From: Morinoia aosen
Lineage: Eukaryota; Arthropoda; Malacostraca; Amphipoda; Talitridae
Length of the DNA stretch: 64,000 nucleotides
NCBI GenBank assembly: GCA_030386875.1
Contig: CM059574.1
Coordinates: 5,773,934 to 5,837,933 of the forward strand
Direction of reading: 5' to 3'
Part shown: piece by piece, positions 35,811-46,759 of the stretch
Layout: the number at the start of each line of letters is the position of its first letter
Position numbering within the stretch: the stretch's first letter is position 1
Made by a program: the position numbers and the translations under genes
The notes under the pieces: generated by a model
What the model saw: only the letters and a program-made list of their open reading frames with translations
What the model was told of the DNA's origin: nothing
Database searches by the model: none

Positions 35811-37436
35811 ATGTGCGCCTGGCAAGAATCTGCCTAAGGAAGTCATCGCTTCTTGGAAAACTGGTTTCGAGGTTTTTACCAGGGATTTCTGAACGCAGAA
35901 ACGAGACACGCTTGAGTTAGAACGAAGGATTTGCGCTTAAATCGCATCTATTAATAATTTGAAATGGGAAGTTTACCAAGAAATCGTCATAACTGACCAA
36001 AAATGATTTTGCTTACTGGTTTACTCGAGCAAAAATTCATGGTAGAGTTAAATCATCGCTTGACCTTCAAACTGCTCATGAAATTAAAGAAGTTGGATTT
36101 CTGTCACTAATTTAATGACTGAAGTCTTTTCATTTCGTTTTACGCCCATTTAATTTCAGAAAACATGCCGAATTTGCGTCTCTGAGCCAAGCCTCCAACT
36201 ATTGAAATATTTAGGTAGAAGCTTTTAATAAACACCGAAGTATCGCCACAAAGAGCATACACATAATTACAATACAATCTTTGTTTAAAAACTTGCGCCG
36301 CCTAAAATATCCAAACATCCTTCCAAGTCATTTCCCTATCAATCCCGCATCGGAAGGTCGGCCCATACAAAGTTAATCTAGACCACGTTCCCGAAGCAGC
36401 TTCCCTGCCATTACGGAGGTTAAATAAAACTATTCCAAAAAGTTTAATCCAACTTTTGCTCATCAAATTTCATTTTAATTGCGTCGCGTGAACTTGAGGG
36501 GAAGCAAGTAGCATCTCAGGACTGCGGGACGGCAAGAACGGCAGCTAACATCGCCAGCTCTCGCCTTGTGAGCTTCATGCGAACACGGCTCTGCTGTCGT
36601 GGTTGTGCTGCTCCTCCGATCTGCATTTGAGTGTTGCTGTGAGAGCCATTGCTCATTCAAAAGATAACATGCGCTGTAAAAGTCCCCAATAATAATTGCT
36701 TCCTGGGCCTTCTGCAACGTTAGATGGAGGGTGTGATGCAAATGTCCCAGGCGGCGATGTTTGTGTAGAATATTTCTATGGTTATTGCTTTCATGGGAAA
36801 TGTTCTTTTTGACGACGTTTGTGGAACCAACTTTTCTACTATCTCCGGTCTGATTATGACTTCTAATGTTTTAGCACTAGGCGTCGATGTTGCAATTAGT
36901 AACCCTGTCCCGATATAAATGTACTCATTTAATGTGTTTTTATTATCGATGTCGTTGGCACGTCCCGAGCTTAGTACGTTCACCGTGAAAATACTGGCAT
37001 AATTCTGGGTGGCAGATTGTGTGTGTTCCTCTACACAGAAATTCAACGAAGAAGAACCGAAATTCATTGACACGCATGAAGCAGTTTCGTGTTCTTCTTA
37101 ATTAATCCGTTTGATTAAAAGCACAGGGAGGCGTATTTCAGAAGATATATTTAACATGCTGAGCTCGTGCTGCGGCTTATCAAAGAAAGCAAGCAATATT
37201 TCCAGCGACAATGTGAGTCCTGCGCATGTAAGGTGACCTGCCTGCCAGGCCACTCTTAAGACCTCTTTTGGTCCGCGTGCTCATTAATTTCCTCAGGGAA
37301 AAAGGCAGCAACTGAAATTTTTGGGTCATATAGTTGTTTTTACAAGGCGATTTGTGTTACTTCTGGTTTTGAGGCCCATGCTCCTTATTTTTGCAAGCAA
37401 GATATACTAGAGCGAGAGTCAAAAACATCGCAATGT
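35811..37436. other. Unassigned sequence
   Basis: A 117-codon minus frame at 36720-37073 has no family I recognise and no clear exon signals. The rest is AT-rich with no repeats visible. Confidence 0.45.
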
Positions 37437-37440
37437 TTGT

Positions 37441-37655
37441 CTCATTTTAAATGTCATTAAGTTACGAACGTCGGAGTAAAATATGAGCCTCATTTCAGTA
37501 CTTTTTTCAATTTGGTAATTTTACAGTTCTCGCTTGAATTAGTTTTGCCTGCCTCATTCCAAATGCCGTTAAGTTAGAAACGTCGAAGTAAAATATGAAA
37601 CTCATTGAGTACCTTTGCAATTTGATAGATTAGCACTTCTCATTTGAACGATCAA
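37441..37655. repeat. 112-bp imperfect tandem duplication
   Basis: CTCATT..AAATG(T/C)C(A/G)TTAAGTTA, then AACGTCG(G/A)AGTAAAATATGA, then an AATTTG(G/A)TA word occur twice in the same order, offset by 112 bp, with roughly 80% identity by eye. Confidence 0.75.
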
Positions 37656-37816
37656 ATATTATGAAGAGACGCATAAATCGTTAATAGATATAGCAATATC
37701 CTGATGTAATCGGCCAGATATTATTTTAGTTTTTTACTACACGGCGTGAACGTCTCTTTTCTCTAGGTGTTTAAGGCGAGCAGAATTATTCTGGCCCATT
37801 CAATATCACTAATTTA

Positions 37817-40800
37817 TAGCGTGTTCGGTGAAATTAAATGCAAAAGCCAGGAAAGCATTTTTATTATGAATACAAGAAAAAGAATATCAGCCTTAATTTT
37901 TTGATGACATGAAACAGATTTTTTAATAAGATTGAATTTCCACCAGAGGTATTCAAGATGACGCCCATCGCTGGCATTCAAACGCCGGTGCAATGATCGC
38001 CGGACGTGATCGAAGACACCAGGAGTATCACGAATACCTGCAGAGGCTTCAACAGTTATCCCGATGAGGTCTTCTTCGGAATGAATCAGTGTTTCGTACA
38101 CTAAAGTCTAAACACTACTAATATCTTCAGAAGTAGAAAGCTGGGGATTAATATCAGGTCTCCTGATATTATGTGATGAAGCCGTCACATGAATTGTTAG
38201 ACATACTTTAGATAATAGGGTATCCAATAACTGCCTAACAGCAATCGCGAAGTGTGAAGGAGCGTGATTTTGTTGGAACCACATTCCTATGATGTTTATT
38301 GAGAGAACATTTTCTAATAACCGAGGAAATACCATACATGAAGAAAATTTAAATATTTTCCTCCATTCAACGTTTCCGGTATTACGTATGGCCCAATCAG
38401 ATGGTCATCAAGGAAACTCGCCGGAAAATTTACAGAAAATTTAACCTTATGTTCAGCTTGTACCGTTACATGTGGATTAACATCAGACCACAAGCGCAGA
38501 TTATTGACGTTAACTACTAATTCTTACGCGAATGACGATTCGTGTGTGAATAGTTAAAACTTAACACTAAATAGGAAATCTTCATCGTTAAATTTTGGCA
38601 CATGCTGAACGTGAAATGGATGTCGACCATTATCGTGTAGCACTTCCCACACTATAGTTTGACTTGCATGTGAAACGCGTATGGCAGAACGCGTAATTGG
38701 GGTGTGTATTATTTCGAAATTGTCCCAATATTTATTCTTCCGGTCGGGATCTCTCAATCTTCTACGGTGTCCTCCTTCAGGTCGTGGTCTGCGAAATGCT
38801 CCGTCTTCACACAGTCTCCGGTGTATGGCTACACAAATTTGATGAGATGGAACAGGTCTGTTAGGATATCTTGCTGCGTAAATTTGGATAGCCTCTCTAG
38901 AATGACCTTTTGCTGCACCGTAAGCTTGGAGCATATCTGCTAACTCAGCATTGCCCAGTCGGAAATTATGGTGTGCATCGTCGATGATTATGGTCGAATA
39001 TGGCCTACAATATTGGTTGTTTATTATCTACGTACCTACCATGTTCAACCAAATATGGGGTCGAGTATGGCCGGAATGTCCCTAATTTTTTCCATAAACA
39101 ACCATAATACAATACCATATTTTTACCATTACCGACCATTACCGACTATATACATTTCGTCCGCACAGCCATGATCGACCATAGTACTACCTATATATAC
39201 CTAAATCTACTATTTCGGCGGCACTCGCGAGAACGTCTGCTTAGAACTGCTCTACGTTTTTATGCGGCTTACTTAATTTTGAAATCCTTGTACCATTAAA
39301 AAATCAACTGTCAAAACAATAGAAAATTGCAAACAACAAATTAAGTTTCACGAATATTCCTGATTCGCCGATCTACGACATATCTTTCTTCAAGAAAACT
39401 TCGTAACAAAAGTTTTCCCATCTAAGGTCCCCCAAGAACTTCATTCGAGGGAGTCCAATCGAACTCAGCCGCTAACATATGGAGGTCATGGATACTTTTA
39501 ATCAGCCTCTGAACATATACCGCGCGAAATACCTTAACCGCCCGCCTCAAATAGACAAATACAGTTCAAAAATACAGTAATTTATTTATTTTTGCAAAAA
39601 TAAAGCGTATAATCATAAACAATTGCATAACACAACAAAACACGTAAAACAACGTGTAAAATATTTGTGCTATTTCGCTAGGTAATCAGACTAATGTTAG
39701 GATGTTGAAATATAATACAAATAATACTTGAGGGCTAACTGAAATAAATGTATGACGCGCCATGGGCGGAAGCACTTCTGTTACTGCCTGTTTTCGACCG
39801 AGGCATTTACTGCTGCGAACGATGAAGGCCATCAGAGAACAATCTGCTTCAATTCGACTGTAGACAATTACTGCTGAGGTCTGTCAAAAAACGCTATTCG
39901 AATTGACTCCCATGCATTTTGTCTGCGGTGAACTGCTGTAATTCGTATTAAAACTACGATGACTGCGAAAAACTGCCAAAATTCTCCCGCGCAACTGCGC
40001 TAATTTAACTGGGATCTTGCCCACGTTGCATAGCCACTATCGTAAATTCGTGTTTCTCATTCGAGTGATTCAGAAAGTTCGAGTCCTCGTCGGGCCCCCT
40101 TGAGAATATATATATATCATTTTACAACATCTCACGCAATCTTTAACTGGTACTACATACGGATGGAACTTGAATTAGCAATACATGTAAAAACGCGGTA
40201 AATAGAAGTACATTGCTCAATTAAAGAAAAAAATGCCAGTTTACATACCTTCGTAATGCAGGAAGAAAACGTCCTGCATGTTAAAAATTTATCAAATTTG
40301 AAGTTTACAACGAAAAACTAATTTGTTTGATCTTCATAACTTACATGCTGCATGCGTATGTTAACACATGCATACTATACATATATTCTTGAAATATCCA
40401 TGTACTCTCAAATTGGCTTCCTGACAAATCTTGGACTACCGAATTTCTCTCCACCAATATCGACCTAAACATGCCAAAATCAACGTTGTTCCCACCAACC
40501 ATAAACAACCAATATTTCCTTCCCTTATAGCGACCTAAATTTACCAAAATCATCGTTGTTCTCACAAACCATAAACAACCAATATTTCCTCCACCGAAAT
40601 CGACCAAAATATGCCAAAAGCAACGTTGAGTATTGGTCGGCATCTCGACCATAATGTTTTCATAACCATAATCGACCTTAACTTCTCATACTCTACTATA
40701 TTCTGCTATAAGCACAACCATAATTTCCGACTGGGTGGGGACTCGCTCCATTTTCAGTAATTTTTTTGCAGCCGATGGAATGTTCAATGTGAACAAACAA

Positions 40801-40975
40801 ATTGCATTCTTTGATATGATGGAAGACTAATTAAAACACAGATAAAACTTTTAATTTCGGGTAATTTATGAATAAAGCATTTTTGACCTCACAGTTTTTA
40901 AGAAAAAAGTGCTTATTTCGACGGTCCTAACCTCATGTAAAGGTTTGTTCAACTAAGGGCCAATCACCCCGTGTA
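37817..40975 (-). mobile_element. DUF4817/DDE transposon, copy 2, split by a nested insertion
   Basis: Without the nested element the copy is about 1.38 kb, a typical mariner/Tc1-size unit. The right end (rc TACACGGGGTGATTGGCC, near 40975) and left end (TATAGCGTGTTCGGTG, near 37817) look like decayed inverted termini next to TA. Minus-strand coding parts, in order: the DUF4817 block interrupted at 38954/40735; a helix-turn-helix part with RVSHASQTIVWEVLHDNG and HPFHVQHVPKFNDEDF (38670-38560); a DDE segment with MWFQQNHAPSHFAIAVRQ (about 38230-38290); PDINP further on; and ETLI..IRDTPGVFDHVRRSL near the end. Stops and frameshifts inactivate it. This copy keeps more of the catalytic domain than copy 1. 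Confidence 0.87.
38954..40735. mobile_element. 1,782-bp element with 19-bp perfect TIRs (non-autonomous)
   Basis: It starts CCCAGTCGGAAATTATGGT and ends with the exact reverse complement. The flanks read GCAT-TG and TG-GGGACTCG. The uninterrupted sequence GCATTGGGGACTCG in copy 1 (about 25287-25300) is the empty site, so the boundaries are exact and the target duplication is TG (or 2 bp of ambiguity). Subterminal regions on both sides carry inverted TATGGTCGA and AATATTGGTTGTTTAT words. At about 40450-40630 an imperfect repeat of roughly 80 bp recurs two to three times. A weak tRNA-like box B (GTTCGAGTCC, about 40078) lies inside. The longest frame is 103 codons and lies in the subterminal repeat; I see no transposase. 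Confidence 0.92.
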
Positions 40976-42262
40976 GTTTCTCTTGCACGCTAACTCAACT
41001 TTCAGAGCGTGTTTCTTTAATTCGTTCTCGATGACATTCTGTAAAATCTGTACATACGGTAACATGATATGTTCAGGGAAAAAGTACGGACTCAAAGTGT
41101 AGCGGCTCAGTTAAAGTTGGTTTGATTTGGTAGTTCAATTGGAACATTCTCATGAAAAATCAAGGCTTATATACAGGATAAAATAAGAGCCGTGGGTATT
41201 TTTCTCGAAATGGACACAGGAGTTCCATCTTATGACCGGTCAGTCGGATCTGTGTGGTGTCCACCATTATTTTTTCCTTATCTCATTCATCAATAATCTT
41301 ATACTTCACTTACATGAAATTCCTTATTGAGTTCTATGCTAAAATAACTGATTAATGGACCAAAAGAGATCGTAAATTGTCACCGGAGAACGATAACTTG
41401 ATTGCAAACCCCGAAATGCTAGATAACACTGGGGAACACACTTGTGGTTGCATGAGTTCTAACACTCGATTCTAGTGGACTTTTGGTCACTCGTTCCGAA
41501 AATGGCATTCATTTGTGAAGATCAGGTTTATTTTTCATGCCACGCGACCGTGTTTTTATTTTAGTCAAGAATTTTGATTAAATTCAATAGTACAGTGATG
41601 GTAAATGGAATCCTATCACTACAAGAAATGGTTGTGCTTTTTTACATATTTTAGAAAGCTGTTACGGGAAAAAAAGGCTTTTCAATCAAGTAAATGGAAA
41701 TGTGGGACGTATTTGGTTTCTTTCTGCTACATATGTGGTACATATTCAGAGTTAGGTCAGAAGCAAACATGTCGACTAGTGCCTTGTAATTTAACAGGAG
41801 GGAAAATAATTCTCCACGCATAACTGAGCTCGCGTATCACAGATACTTTAAAAACATACTTCCGTCTCGGATTTCAAAATTTCATCAGCTGGAATTCATT
41901 TCGGCTCAACTTTCAAAACCTGTTTTATCAGCGCGGAAAACTCCTTAGCTTGATTTTTATATCGGCTCGAAAACTTCGAAGCTTTTAGCTCATAGCTAGA
42001 ATTCGTTCGGCTCAAATTTTCGACGCTTGAAAAACAGCTTGAAGCATCGTTAAAAAACTCTACCAGATCGAAAACTCCAAGAATTACGGAAAAATATTCG
42101 CAACTTGAAAAACTGTGGGCAATCCCCAACTCAATGAAATTAAATCAGCAGAACCTGACTTTTCTATTATCCCTGAAAATATCAGGAAGATTCCTCCGGA
42201 ATAAACAGCCTCTGAAATTACGGCCCTCAAAATCCCTAAGATAGGGAAAACTATCAAAGGTG
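40976..42262. other. Unassigned sequence
   Basis: I see no gene. About 41860-42110 has repeated short words (TCGGCTC, CTTCGAAGCTT, AGCTTGA) suggesting a very old low-copy repeat. Confidence 0.45.
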
Positions 42263-42700
42263 GCTCCCAAGAAGGACCAACCTAAATAATTATCAATAGG
42301 ACCGAAACAGGACTCGCTCACCTAAATAATCTATCAATGGCTCCCAAGAAGGACCAGCCTAAATAATTCGCAATCGGGCCGAACAGGATTCACCGCCCTA
42401 ACGATCTGACAATTTGGTTCCCAAGAAGGACCGGCCTAAATAATTCGTAATCGGGCCGAACAGGATTCGCCGCCCTAACGATCTGACAATTTGGCTCCCA
42501 AGAAGGACCAGCCTAAATAATTCGTAATCGGGCCGAACAGGATTCACCGCCCTAACGATCTGACAATTTGGCTCCCATGAAGGACCAGCCTAAATAATTC
42601 GTAATCGGGCCGAACAGGATTCGCCGCCCTAACGATCTAACAATTTGGCGCCCAAGAAGGACTCTGCCGAACTAACTATTTAACGATTTGGAGCCCGAAC
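42263..42700. repeat. 77-bp tandem repeat, about 5-6 copies
   Basis: The unit contains GGCTCCCAAGAAGGACCAGC, CTAAATAATTCGTAATCGGG, CCGAACAGGATTCGCCGCCC and TAACGATCTGACAATTT. Starts fall every 77 bp (42265, 42342, 42419, 42496, 42573, 42650). The first and last units are the most diverged, as expected for array edges. Confidence 0.93.
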
Positions 42701-42796
42701 AGGGACTCCGCCAAAATAAATATTCAACACACAGCTCCAAAGCAAAGAGGGAACATTAGTGAATTTGTGATGAGAGTTCACTTTTATACCTTTCAA

Positions 42797-44339
42797 GTGA
42801 AACTTGGAAATCCAGATAAACCTAAGGCACCATATAAGGTATGCCATGCGTGCGAAGACAACTTGCCTCATTGGACTAGAGGAAAAAATAAAATAAAATT
42901 TAGTATTCCAATGATATGACGTGAGACGCAAGCCCATGCCACAGACTGTTACTTTTATCTTACTGATGTTGGTTTTACTGGTAAATCTCATCAGCTTATC
43001 ACATAGCCTAGTTTACATTTAGCAATCAGACCTGTGCCCCATTCAGATGGTGTTCCAAAACCTATCTTTACTCGACTGGCTTCTCATAACTCTGTCAGCG
43101 AATGTAGCACTGTGTTGACAGAGGACAACTAACAGAAAGAGTGACTCGGATTTTGAAGACGTATCAACAGAACCGTAAATATTTAGCCATGCAGAACCCA
43201 ATGATTTAGTTCGAGATCTGGCTTGGTCTAAAAAGCTGTAAGAATTGTTGGCTTCACAATTATTGAAAAATGAAAACTTGCTCGGAATGGACGCAGAGGC
43301 GACATTCTATCGCAACAGAGAAGATAACGTCCTACAGTTGTTTGATTCTTAATTCAACTTCGTCGTTGTGATATTCCTGGATTAGTTACGGAGATAGGAG
43401 CTACAGGTTATTACCCAAAAGAGTGGCGCTTCTTTATAGATAGCTGGAATCTGAATCTGAATAGATAAACGGAATCTGAAATGCGTTTTATTACATATAG
43501 GCAACTTCTTTGGGGCAATATCCCTAGGACACTTAGTACACCTGAAATAAAAATACTAACACATCCGAACAGTAATGGAGATATTCAACTATAAAGAACA
43601 CAAATGGACCATTTGTTTTGATCTAAAAATGGTAAATTTTTTGTTAGGACAGCAAAGTGGCTACATAAAATAGCCTTGCTTTATATGCCTCTGGAACTGC
43701 GGAACCAAAGCCAGGATTCAAAAGCGAGTTAGGGAAAGCTACAATGTTGGCGAAAAGAACATTATTCATGAACTCCAAGTGGAACGTGAAAAGAATTGTT
43801 TTCTCGCTCAGTCAAATCAAGCTAGGCCCTATAAAACAGTTCGTCATGGCCCTCAATACTTACAGTGATTTTTTCAAGTGTTTGTGTGGCGCGTTCCCTG
43901 GTGTATCGTACCGATACAAAAACTCAAAGCAGGTTTTTTTGACGGTTCTCAAATTAGAAAGCTGATTAAAGATCAAACTTTCATTCAGTCTATGACTGAT
44001 GTTGAGAAAAATGCATCGGGAGCATTTGTTTCTGTCGTAAGGAACTTTTTTGGAAACATGAAGTCAAAGGAATATAATTAAACAGCTAGCTGAATCGACA
44101 ATGGAAAGTTTCCAGGTGTTAGGTGGCAGCATCAGCATTGAAATACATTTTTTGAACAGTCATATTGAATCATTTACGACAAACTTAGAGAACGTGAGTG
44201 ATGGGCAGGGTGAACACTTTCACCACGATATCAAAATCATGAATTATCCATTGTCGCAGGGACGTTCACATGATGGCCAACTGTTGCAGGAGCATTCGGC
44301 GAGAGTGCGCAGGAAAGCGACGTTCTGGACGGTCCATTA
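42797..44339 (+). pseudogene. Pseudogene of a repetitive arthropod protein family
   Basis: Segments in shifting plus-strand frames follow a protein seen in many copies in arthropod genomes: VKLGNPDKPKAPYKVCHACE and KIKFSIPMI (42797-42916), HATDCYFYLTDVG (about 42945-42985), YYPKEWRFFIDSW (about 43407-43450), KLGPIKQFVMALN then LCGAFPGVS (43820-43915), KAGFFDGSQIRKLIKDQT (from about 43926), and FLNSHIESF with QGEHFHHDIKIM (44150-44245). A TGA replaces the tryptophan after FSIPM, and at least two frameshifts separate blocks. About 70 residues between the KEWRFFID and KLGPIKQ blocks cannot be recognised. Family function is unknown to me; high copy number suggests transposon origin (inference). 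Confidence 0.8.
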
Positions 44340-44340
44340 A

Positions 44341-45459
44341 ACGCAAGTTTCTACCTGAATGAATCTGTTATACTTTGTAGAAGTAACTGTGCAATCCACA
44401 ATGTGTTTGCCTAGGTAAGTAAAAGTAATCTGAAATTAATTCCTCATGTTTGTAATGAGTTTTGAATTACATTAATTTCTACTGGTTTAGAATTTTATCA
44501 GTAGTATTTGGTGGTCTACCTACTGTATATGTTGCCAGTAGTAAGTGGGAGATAACTCATTGGTAGAAAACTTGACCCGATAAAAAATAATTCATACCAT
44601 ATGCGAAACAGTGACCTCAATTTACCCAGGAACAGGTTTCAAAGTGTTTGCAACTGACAAAAAGTAGAATATTGTTCCCCAGTGTAATCAATTTCACGAA
44701 TGAATTTACTGGCAAGTTGAGCTTCACCTTTGTATTGGAGACAAACATTTGTGCTGAGCGCATGAAATCTTTCAGGCATCAAACAATTATTCAACTAAGA
44801 GAGACGGTAGATGCATGAGAGAAGTTCTCCCGCAATGCGCACCTCAAAATTCGCCTCAGGTACAACATATCCCTCAAAGAAAATTTTGAGGACTCTTACT
44901 CAAATATTCACTTCCAGACAAACTAAGCATCTAGAATTATCTTTCTCTTGGCGTACATTTTGGCTTTTTTCAAACCGTATGATTTAAATTTACAACCTGG
45001 TGGCATGTTTAATTTGGGAGAGCGTGTACGGCAGGCGCAGGAGGGAGACCTCCAGAGGGTGCGCGGCATGTCTTATTCACGCGAACGAGGGTAATCTTCA
45101 GCCCTCAAATATAAACTGAGTGCGCTTGTTTCCAAGCACAGGCGCGCCGCAGCATGCAGAATGAGGTGCTCGCCTGTCTGGGCGCCTTAAGAATATTTTA
45201 TTTCTTCAAGAGTAGGAGAAGGACAGGTTCACTACAGCTCTCTCCTGCGCTTGCTTTCTTCCGAGGTTGAGATGTTAATTATGGAGACGTGTTTGTTTTG
45301 AAAACTTGATTTTCGTTTCTGTTCTGGCTCATATTTTCAATAGGGCGATTCGTTGAGAATATTATTCGTAGAATAGATAGATGAACCGGAGTAAAAACGG
45401 ACATTCACTTTCATTTTGCGCTATTGTGTGTTTTTCTAGTATTTTGTTTCATTATAGTC
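44341..45459. other. Unassigned sequence
   Basis: No gene or strong repeat seen. About 45010-45200 is richer in GC and contains a CAAGCACAGGCGCGCC word, but no promoter elements are clear. Confidence 0.45.
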
Positions 45460-45617
45460 AAGTCTGGTTTAGTCTGTCCAAATCTAGCCTTGTCATATCT
45501 AGTCTGGTTCAATCTGGTCTAGTCTGGTCTAGTCTATGGTCTAAACTGGTTAATTATTGTCTGGTCTGGTCTAGTTTGGTAAGGTCTATTTTCTTTTCGT
45601 GTGTTATTTATTGTCCT
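45460..45617. repeat. Degenerate (TCTGG/TCTAG) repeat
   Basis: TCTAGTCTGGT-type words at irregular 5- and 10-bp steps. Left edge of the 45.5-49.1 kb satellite complex. Confidence 0.7.
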
Positions 45618-46150
45618 GTTATTTTGAGTCACCTATTGTCACGTTACTTTGAGTCATCTTGTGTCATGTTATTTTGAGTCATCTTGTGTCATGTTATTTT
45701 GAGTCATCTTGTGTCATGTTATTTTGAGTCATCTTGTGTCATGTTATTTTGAGTCATCTTGTGTCATGTTATTTTGACTCATCTTGTGTCATGTTATTTT
45801 CAGTCATCTTGTGTCATGTTATTTTGACTCATCTTGTGTCATGTTATTTTCAGTCATCTTGTGTCATGTTATTTTGACTCATCTTGTGTCATGTTATTTT
45901 GATTCATCTTGTGTCATGTTATTTTCACTCATCTTGTGTCATGTTATTTTGAGTCATCTTGTGTCATGTTATTTTGACTCACCTTGTGTCATGTTATTTT
46001 CAGTCATCTTGTGTCATGTTATTTTGACTCATCTTGTGTCATGTTATTTTCAGACATCTTGTGTCATGTTATTTTGAGTCATCTTGTGTCATGTTATTTT
46101 GACTCATCTTGTGTCATGTTATTTTCAGTCATCTTGTGTCATGTTATTTT
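45618..46150. repeat. 25-bp tandem repeat, about 21 copies
   Basis: The unit is ATCTTGTGTCATGTTATTTT plus a variable pentamer (GAGTC, GACTC, CAGTC, GATTC, CACTC or CAGAC). Period is constant with almost all variation confined to the pentamer. Plus frames of 72-98 codons inside (for example MCHVIFSHLVSCYF) are artefacts. Confidence 0.96.
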
Positions 46151-46759
46151 ACATCAAACTATTCTATGTCGTCTGACGTCGCCTCACATTATATCATACT
46201 AATTTCGGCGTTCTTGAGTTATATTTTTTACTGCATATTCCATTGTAATCGCTTTCGTTTCTTTCCCCTTCCCCGTTTTACTCCGTTCTGTTCTCTCGGC
46301 GTCGGTTTGTTTCGTTCCATTGCCTGCCACTGTCTTATTTCGTTGCGTTGCAGTTTCTTCGGGTTTGTTGCTTTATTTGCTATTTTTTCGTTTATGTTAA
46401 GTTTAGTTCCCGCTTCTCCAGTTTCGTTGCGTTTAGCTTCTTTTCTGTTTTCTGCTATAATCTGTTATATATTGTTTTGTTTCATTCAATTCTTTTCTCT
46501 TTCGTTGTGTTCAGTTCTATTTCCAATTCTTTTGTTTTATTCCATTCACTCACTTCCTTTTCGTTGAGCTTTGTTTATTTTCTGTTTTATTTCGTTACAT
46601 TTATTTCCCTCCCATTCTGCTGCGGCCCGACCACCTCTATCTCCTGTATATATAGCACTTCATTCCTCTGTAGTACACTTTATTCAATTGGATTTGTCTT
46701 TATTTTACCATATTCTACCTCATTCTAGTTTATCTCATTCCATTCCTCTCTATTTGGCG
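46151..46759. repeat. Degenerate pentamer-rich DNA (TTTCG/CATTC words)
   Basis: Pyrimidine-rich sequence with scattered TTTCGTT, CATTC and TTCCATT words and no fixed long period. Three overlapping plus frames of 126-152 codons (Phe, Ser, Leu-rich) stay open only because purines are rare. Confidence 0.65.
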
